Assembly (NCBI GenBank): GCA_020736575.1
Contig: JAGPYM010000017.1
Location: forward strand, 868,001-932,000
Reading direction: 5' to 3'
Source of the DNA: Thelonectria olida
Lineage: Eukaryota; Ascomycota; Sordariomycetes; Hypocreales; Nectriaceae
DNA: 64,000 nt
The notes under the pieces are model-generated. The model did not search any database. It was given only the letters and a program-made list of their open reading frames with translations, and was not told where the DNA came from. Position numbers and translations under genes: made by a program. This document shows positions 57,591-64,000 of this stretch, piece by piece (within the stretch, counting starts at the first letter, position 1; each line of letters starts with the position of its first letter).

Positions 57591-60455
57591 GATTGCTGTG
57601 TGTTGTGGTGGTGAAGAGTAGGGTAGTCAATGGAGGACTGGATGAGAGTGTTGATGATGATTTCTGGTCGTTCTCAAGGCGAGGAACAAGCTTCTTTATA
57701 TGCGAAGCTTGCCGGCGGAAGCCATAGGCGGCACGAACGTTGTTGGTGTGTTGCTCGATGTGGCATCGCTGATGAGACAGACGGGATGGGATGGGATAGC
57801 CGGAGACGGAGAAGTCAAAACACGCGACACACACTCACACAGTTCAACGGGACTGCAAGCAACGAACGAACGAACGAACCAGACGGCAGGTAGGTACACG
57901 CAGGCAAAAACGCAATCTGGTGGGTGTCACGAGGTCTGGGCAATTGGACGAAACTAGGCTGAGATCGATGATGCCGACGAGGCTCGGATTTCCTTCAACA
58001 GTTAATTCAGGGCCGAGTCAATCACACCCCCTCCCCCCAATTCGTTGCCCGCCCTCTGTTCACCCCGCTTGAACTTGTCCTGTTCCCGCTCGCTCCCGCT
58101 CGGAGGAGAAGCCCACGATGGCAGCCATTGTCCATATCGGCAGCTCCTCTTTTCTTGGCTATTGCTTAACATCTGGTCGTCTGTGACCCTCGTGACATGG
58201 CTCGGTCAAAGACGCCATGGATCGATTAGACTGCGGAGGCAGTGTCCCGGGCATGGGTTACTTCGTGCAGTCCTCCGTCAAGATGCATGTGTCCAATCAT
58301 CGATTGACCCTGTTCTTCTCTCATTCCTTCTTCGGATGGATTGGGAATGGGTCGCGCGTTGTGGAGGTGGAAGTGGAGGTGGAGGTTGGGGTCGTGGCGC
58401 CAAAGTCTAGTTCAGTCCCGAAGCTGGGAGACGTCGAGACTGACATGTTGCTGCGACACAAATATCACAAGCGTAGTAGCTAGTTTGTTGAGCTCGGGGT
58501 ATCTGAGGCCATCTCTGCATCTATGCTCGGCACACCTACCTACTCTATCCGCACAGCTCTACGCATACGCATACAATGTCGCCTCCTGTACGGCGCCGGG
58601 GCCGGCCGAAATGCCAACTTTGGGGGTGCATCGCAAGTCGATTGGACGCGGCAAACGTTGAGCGTGCAGCCATCATAAGATACATCAGAAAGAGGAATCC
58701 CGGATGGAAGCTGTTTCAGGCTGTTCTTGACGAGCTGCTTGGTTAGCACAGAGGAGCGGGGTCCCTTGTCTCTCTGAATTGATGACAATTGACTGGTTTT
58801 CGTCTGAGGAGCTCCTCAATTCCTTCGAGTTTTGCTTGTGAAGAGTCGATTGATGAGGGGTATCCGTGCAAAGACCAACGGCTGATATCAGATTGATGCC
58901 ATTTGGCCATCAATTACTGGGGCAGTGAAGACGACAAACAGGATTCTACAGAGGCGCAAGCGTCACGCATGACGTTAAAACAAACATGGACATTTCCTCA
59001 TCTTTTGCCATGTGCACATTTTCTCCCAGCATACTGGAAAGATCGGCAATGTAGGTCATGGTCATCTGACGAGGCCCTAGATCTTTGGGGAGGACGAGGA
59101 TGATCTCGAGATTCCTATCCATGGCCTCTTCTTTAGCCCCGCAGAGGGCTGTCTTCGGCGCCGACGGAGGAAAACACCTTCGTCGGTTTCTCCCAGTCAC
59201 GTCTCAGCAGATCAGATGCGCATTTCCTGTAGGTAACCTATTTTGAGATCTACCGAGCCGGGGGGTCAGGTGGGTAACCCGGGCCATTGCTCGCTGGTCT
59301 TAGTCCGAATCAGGAAATCCCGGAGACGTTTGCATCTTGGGGGAGCATCGTGAGGTTCTGGCCTGGTCTCTTTCCCACTGACTGCTCCCCTTTCTCTTCC
59401 TCTTCCTCCCAAGGCCCATGGCCACTGTGGTGCCTCCCACTTGCGGCCTCGGCCGACGCACACGGAAATAAACACCCCGGGCCCGGCTCCCCTTTCTTTC
59501 ATCTCCCCTCCTCCCCCGGCAGCTCTCTTTCGGTCGCCTCGTTGGGCGTGTTTGTTTGGGGCGCCTTGCATCTTCATGTTTACCTGAGCAGCAGAGATTG
59601 TCGCTTGCGAATTCTGCCATCTCCACTTGGGACCGTCTTCCTATTGCTAGTTGCCGAGTTGCAGCTTCTTCAACCCTCGTGATACATGCCACTCGGCATG
59701 GCTCGAGATGGTTGATCCGTTTTCATGTCCTTTCTCGTCCGTGACAGGTCTTGTCGGCGTCTCGAATGTCCACTCCTTCCGTTGCAGACACTACTAGCTA
59801 TGCATGAGTTGCTGCCTCGCATCTGTATTAGAGAGCCAATCATGCAATCTGTCAACGCGCATGCTCAACACTCCTACTGTACCAGCCCAACTGCACAAGG
59901 TCCAAAATGGCCATCTCTGGACCCTCGCAGCGCCTCATAAGTCGGACTCCGTGCAGACTTATTCATGTCTCACTTGAAGACCCACAACCGTCTTCGTGTC
60001 ACCCACCTCTTACTCACAAGCCCTACCAGGAGTCTCGTCTTCGCAGGCTACTTCAGCTTCGCGTAAGTCATTGTTGAGTCAGGTATCCATGATTTGTTTG
60101 GGGCCGTTGAGTTGCGCTCACTTTAGGCAAGAGTGTCCACCCTCGATCGCACTCGACACATTCCCACATGGACATCACATTGTACCAAAGGCGTATGCCG
60201 TCTTGCTCTATACAAGTTCCGGTGTCGGTCTGCTTTATTAGATGTTTCTTAACCCCTTCGCAAGCCAGATCATATGAACACTCGACCCAGTTAAAAAAAA
60301 AAATGAAGAAAAAAAGCCCCCATTCCAAGTAACTGAACTCATGCAAAGAAACGCACATACCAAAACACCAAAGAGTCCACAAGCGTTGGCCTCTCTTTTT
60401 TCCTTTTCACTCTTTTTCTCACATCAAGAACCGAACATGCGGGTCAAGATCTCGA
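57591..60455. other. Intergenic region, 2.9 kb
   Basis: Promoter of the dehydrogenase gene at the left and 3' flank of the transporter gene at the right; nothing else recognised. Simple repeats include an AACG-type run at about 57858-57880 and a GTGGAG-type run at about 58360-58385. A poly-A/T patch at about 60293-60320 is near the transporter 3' end. Confidence 0.6.
57695..57700 (-). promoter_or_regulatory. TATA box of the dehydrogenase gene
   Basis: TATAAA on the minus strand, 105 bp upstream of the start codon at 57590, in a position normal for a fungal promoter. Confidence 0.6.
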
Positions 60456-62249
60456 TTACACGTCCTGGATCCATTGGGCCACGGTGACGGAGGTCGTGTA
60501 CACCATGGCAACCAGACCGACGACCATGAGAGCAATGTCCAGTCCTTTGACCCATGATTTCTCTGCCACACCCTTGTAATGGAGATACGCAGGGTAGATG
60601 TAGACCAAAGGTACGCAGGCAAAGCTTCCAATCAAGGCAACAAACTTGTCCAAGTCGCTTGCTCCGACCATGCTGACCCCCACGCAGACTCCCACAATGG
60701 CCGTCCTCAGCGCATTCTTCTGCCACTTAATGGCAGCACTCTTCTTCCCTGTTGCTTTTTCTCCAAAAATGGACGTCTCAATGATACGCGCCGCGGGGAA
60801 GAGCTGGACCGGATCGCCAGCGAGAACAGCTAAGGAGTAAAGGAACTGCACCGCGTTGACAAAAGGGGAGTCTTGAGGGAAGTTGGAGATGACCTGGATC
60901 TTGGTGTCCTCGCCAAAGGTGGCGTATGACATGGCCCCAACTGACGTAAAGATGATGGTGATGAGAAACATGACGAAATAAAGCAGATTGCTAAAGTGTT
61001 CGGGTCTCTTCATGCTTGATTGGATTGGCAAAATGAGGCCAATTCCCTCGAATGTGAAGATTGCTGAGCCAATCGTGAGAGGGAAGTCTGAAGGGTTGAA
61101 GAGCCGAACCGAAGGCTCCATGCCAGCTCTGGCGAGCTTTGCGGTGTCGAACCACCATATGTAGACGATACCGATCAAAATGAACGCGTCTGCCAGCAGA
61201 GCCACCGGGCCTAACTTTGAGATGTTTCGGATGAGGGCCAGTGGCACAAGAACAATGACCTGAAGGGCAATGAGTGCGGGGACACCAATGATCAAGTTAC
61301 GGTCGCCATCGGTGATTGCATCGAGGAAGGCCCAGAGATTCTCAGCTGTGAAAATGAGGCCGGCACAAACGAACCCGAGCTGGGAGATGGCAATGGAAGC
61401 CAGAATCAAACTGCGAAACCGGGGACCAACAATGGCAGCGCCAAGCTCTCCATAACCACCGCCGTATCTCTCGCGGCAGTCAAGAAGCAGGCGAAAGCAA
61501 CCGCAATTGACCAAGGACAGAATAATGAGGGTGAGAGACGAGAAGAGGATGCCGCCGTTCCGGAAGGCCTTGGGCAAGAACATTATGCCGGTGCCAATGA
61601 AGGCTTTGATGAGAGTGAAGAAGGTCTTGGTCGTTGTAGCGTCACCCCTCTTCACCTGTCGCCGTGAGCTCTTGTTCCGGGCGAGAAGTGGTCTCAGCTC
61701 GGGCGGCTGTTCAGCATCGACCTCATCCCCATCGACAATGGCAGACTCGTCCTCGCTATCAATATCCTCCAGGTCCTCACCGGCAAAGCTCCCATACAGG
61801 TCCAAAAAATCGACGAAGCTATGGGCCACGGCAGAGTAACTGCTCATGCGTTGTTGTCTGGCTCTTCGCTGCATGTAGTGGCGCCGGAAGCCGCCTGGCT
61901 CTCGCTGCTCTGGGTACGCCATGTCTTCATGGTTACTCAGCGGCGGAGGTGGGTGATGAGAGAAGGTAGCGGATCGGCGAATGGAATTGGCGCGGGCTTT
62001 GATCTTGAATATGTCGCGGTGCATGTCGCCGCCCTGGAGCCTGAGGGACGATTCGATCGAGTCGGAATTGGAGGCCTGGTCAAGGCTTAGGTGGGAGGCA
62101 GAAGGGCCCAGGACTTGACGGGGGTCAAGAAGACTGGCTTCGGGAGCGGCAGAGTATCCATCGGGGAGATGACGGTCGAGGATTTCGGCTTGGCGCCTGC
62201 TGTGGTCGCTTCCCACGCTGCCTGGGGCAAAATCGATGTTGTCGGCCAT
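60456..62249 (-). CDS. Vacuolar amino-acid transporter, AVT3/AVT4 type (AAAP family)
   Basis: A single exon of 597 residues. The first 200 residues are hydrophilic and rich in Ser, Arg and Asp/Glu, with an acidic patch (EDLEDIDSEDESAIVDGDEVD in part), as in AVT3/4 proteins. The membrane domain begins at DATTTKTFFTLIKAFIGTGIMFLPKAF, given here only by its core GTGIMFLPKAF, the substrate-binding unwound helix of this superfamily. About ten further hydrophobic segments follow, with AIFTFEGIGLILPIQ as helix 6 and FPAARIIE near the end. Proteins of this type export neutral amino acids from the vacuole. No intron was needed. Confidence 0.93.
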   Translation of the reverse strand: MADNIDFAPGSVGSDHSRRQAEILDRHLPDGYSAAPEASLLDPRQVLGPSASHLSLDQASNSDSIESSLRLQGGDMHRDIFKIKARANSIRRSATFSHHPPPPLSNHEDMAYPEQREPGGFRRHYMQRRARQQRMSSYSAVAHSFVDFLDLYGSFAGEDLEDIDSEDESAIVDGDEVDAEQPPELRPLLARNKSSRRQVKRGDATTTKTFFTLIKAFIGTGIMFLPKAFRNGGILFSSLTLIILSLVNCGCFRLLLDCRERYGGGYGELGAAIVGPRFRSLILASIAISQLGFVCAGLIFTAENLWAFLDAITDGDRNLIIGVPALIALQVIVLVPLALIRNISKLGPVALLADAFILIGIVYIWWFDTAKLARAGMEPSVRLFNPSDFPLTIGSAIFTFEGIGLILPIQSSMKRPEHFSNLLYFVMFLITIIFTSVGAMSYATFGEDTKIQVISNFPQDSPFVNAVQFLYSLAVLAGDPVQLFPAARIIETSIFGEKATGKKSAAIKWQKNALRTAIVGVCVGVSMVGASDLDKFVALIGSFACVPLVYIYPAYLHYKGVAEKSWVKGLDIALMVVGLVAMVYTTSVTVAQWIQDV

Positions 62250-63455
62250 GACGTCGGTAGTGTATTGGTAGGTAGGGTCGGAGAGATGACGATGAGAGCG
62301 TGTTGAGGGATAGGAGCGGTTATTGGAAGGGAAGTGTTAGAGAAGATATAGTCCAAGGGCCCCAAGATCCATCACATTCCACCACTGGAAAGATGTAACC
62401 AGCCATAAAGAGGACAATGATAAGTGATGCAGGTTGGCAGGCAGAAATCGAGAAAACATTGGAACTGGTGAGGTGGATTTCGGTATCGGACCGTCACACA
62501 AGCCGGGAAAAGCGGGGCCATTTCTTCTCTTTTATGCCGGGCCTTTTGACTTTCCCCAAGAAACCGGATACAGAACGACGCCAACGCTAGCCATGAATGA
62601 ACAGTTGGAAGAGTGATTGGCCCAAAGCATCACGGACAGCGGACAGCATGTTCCCTCTCACTGCCTGTCACGACCCAGCTTGGCCTACTCATACAACGTA
62701 GGCCTGCCATCTCCCCTCTCGTACCTGGATGTGAAAACAACGATAACCTTTTCCTTAGCCTTTCCCATTGCGTTCGCATCGACCCAGCAGCGTCCACTCA
62801 ATCTGTTTTGCCCACCACGTGGGACGGGTGACGTCTTTGCCAGTTGACGCAAACATGGGATCATTTCTGGGCCAATTAACTCGGACTCAGGTGAATCAGA
62901 ACCATGGCTTTGCCCTGTCTTGCCGAGACTCCCGCAACCAGTGTCTCACTACTGTGCAATTGGCCAAGTAGCTCGTCTTACAAGGACCGCGTGACCCTCA
63001 ACAATGACACTAACACTCGACAAGCCCAATCCAAGTCTGCACCCGGAAGCAATGCAAGTGATTCCCAACTCTGCTGGCTGGACCATTTCTACCTGCCAGA
63101 CGCCGGTCTTGCTTACGGATTGCGTTACTCAATCATCACCCGTCGGAGTGCTGTTTGGAGCTCATTGGCTGCATTGTCCACATTTTCCCATCAACTGGGC
63201 TGATGATGTGACCACTGTCCAAGACCATTGCTGTTGGTAAGACACGGCCCGCGGAAATTTAGAAATGCAAAACTGTGCAGGGTAGGTTTCTCTGGTTTGG
63301 CTGTTTGCAGACTTTGAGACGCTGAGACTCTGTTCTAGACTTGCGGTTATTCCCACGACACTACCGAGAATAACAGACACCGCGCAAAGGAAATAACTCT
63401 GGGCAACGCCAAACCCAGTGTCCAAATAATCTTGCCCAATGACTACGGATATTGA
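62250..63455. other. Intergenic region between the transporter and the acyl-CoA dehydrogenase
   Basis: 1.2 kb with the transporter promoter at its left part and the 3' flank of the last gene at its right. Open frames are short and motif-free. Confidence 0.6.
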
Positions 63456-64000
63456 TTACAGAGTGTCTTCAGGCATCATCCTCAACTTCTCACCACTGAG
63501 TTCCGCGAACTTCTTCGCCTTCCGGTTGTACCCTTGATGCCGCTCCGTCACTTCCTTGCCCTTCTTCATCTCCTCTCGTCCAACTTGATGCTTGTGGGCT
63601 GCGTCTTTTTTTGTGTTAGCCGTGTCTTCCAGGTTTTCTTTATTGATGGATGACTTACCAGGTCCATCAGCTACCCGCACGAATCTGGCATATGTCCATA
63701 GCTGAGGAAGGGGAGTGTGCTGAGTGAGTCCCTGTCCAGCCCATATTTGCATCGCTTCGTCAATCAACTCGGTGACTTTTTGAGGAACGAGGACCTTGCA
63801 CATGGCAATGCACCTCTTGCCTTCTTTGTTTCCAACCTTGTCCATGGTGTCGGCAGCACTGCACACAATGAGCCGAATGGAGTCAATGTCGAGGCGCATC
63901 TGGGCAATTCTCTCAATGTTGGAGTCAAATTCTCCAATCAGTTTGCCTCGAGGCTTCTTCTTGGGGTCATTGCACCTCATTAGAGCCAGCTCATAGGCCC
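63456..64000 (-). CDS. Acyl-CoA dehydrogenase, C-terminal part (runs off the window)
   Basis: Partial gene: last two exons, 64000-63659 and 63598-63456, with a 60-nt intron (GTAAGT...GCTAAC...GCAG) in phase; the 5' end lies beyond the right edge. The read begins AYELALMRCNDPKKKPRGKL and continues through GEFDSNIERIAQMRLDID, the helical C-terminal domain of acyl-CoA dehydrogenases of the ACAD10/11-like type. The segment MQIWAGQGLTQHTPLPQLWTY holds the conserved Gly-rich FAD/substrate turn, and RFVRVADGPAHKHQVGR is the end motif rebuilt across the intron. The C-terminus is a lysine-rich extension without a clear peroxisomal signal (ends EDTL). Likely FAD-dependent beta-oxidation of unusual acyl chains. 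Confidence 0.9.
   Translation of the reverse strand, partial: AYELALMRCNDPKKKPRGKLIGEFDSNIERIAQMRLDIDSIRLIVCSAADTMDKVGNKEGKRCIAMCKVLVPQKVTELIDEAMQIWAGQGLTQHTPLPQLWTYARFVRVADGPGKSSINKENLEDTANTKKDAAHKHQVGREEMKKGKEVTERHQGYNRKAKKFAELSGEKLRMMPEDTL

Overview
The window is a stretch of filamentous ascomycete (Pezizomycotina) genome, probably a sordariomycete. Evidence for this: most introns are 50-90 nt with GTRNGT donors, CTAAC/CTGAC branch sites and YAG acceptors. Genes are monocistronic with long gaps. There is a homoisocitrate dehydrogenase (the fungal alpha-aminoadipate lysine route), a Zn2Cys6 regulator, a family 1 carbohydrate-binding module, and an intron-containing tRNA-Arg. Hypocreales is my guess for the order, at low confidence.

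Layout, left to right. 1-4126 is a long non-coding, low-complexity stretch before an F-box protein with a Cys-rich tail (4127-4837). A four-exon SET-domain gene (6062-7326) converges on a Zn2Cys6 transcription factor (7806-10679, minus). Next come an alpha/beta hydrolase (11993-12829), the splicing factor Prp17/Cdc40 (13042-14631, minus), the cornichon cargo receptor Erv14 (15517-16135, minus) and a type 1 methionine aminopeptidase (17372-18790, minus). The last is divergent from kynurenine 3-monooxygenase (19265-21108). Mitoribosomal uS8m (21994-22494) converges on a large disordered protein (22897-25138, minus). tRNA-Arg(UCU) lies at 27646-27753. Homoisocitrate dehydrogenase (28750-29892) converges on mitochondrial EF-G1 (30257-32782, minus).

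The right half holds a GPI-anchored aspartic protease (33445-34966, minus), a class I/II aminotransferase (36638-37898, minus), an Adp1-type ABCG transporter with a lumenal/extracellular EGF-like region (39947-43359), mitoribosomal mS26/Pet123 (43754-44662, minus) divergent from the 60S assembly GTPase Nog2 (45005-47252), a prion-like Q/P-rich gene with a puzzling structure (49539-53049), a CBM1-GH5 mannanase (53828-55278), a small conserved protein (55657-56286), a short-chain dehydrogenase (56524-57590, minus), a vacuolar amino-acid transporter (60456-62249, minus) and the 3' end of an acyl-CoA dehydrogenase that runs off the right edge (63456-64000, minus).

There is no operon and no clear secondary-metabolite cluster. 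Housekeeping genes for translation (MetAP1, uS8m, mEF-G1, mS26, Nog2, tRNA-Arg) are numerous but interspersed. The items most worth a second look are: (a) an in-frame TAG between two compositionally matched coding modules of the Q-rich gene, joined by a pyrimidine-rich 636-nt intron; (b) the 355-nt intron of NOG2, which may carry the H/ACA snoRNA known from the yeast NOG2 intron; (c) a 66-nt stop-free candidate exitron in the Q-rich gene. Exon structures were derived by hand from splice signals and reading phase; every multi-exon model given with confidence of at least 0.8 closes in frame.
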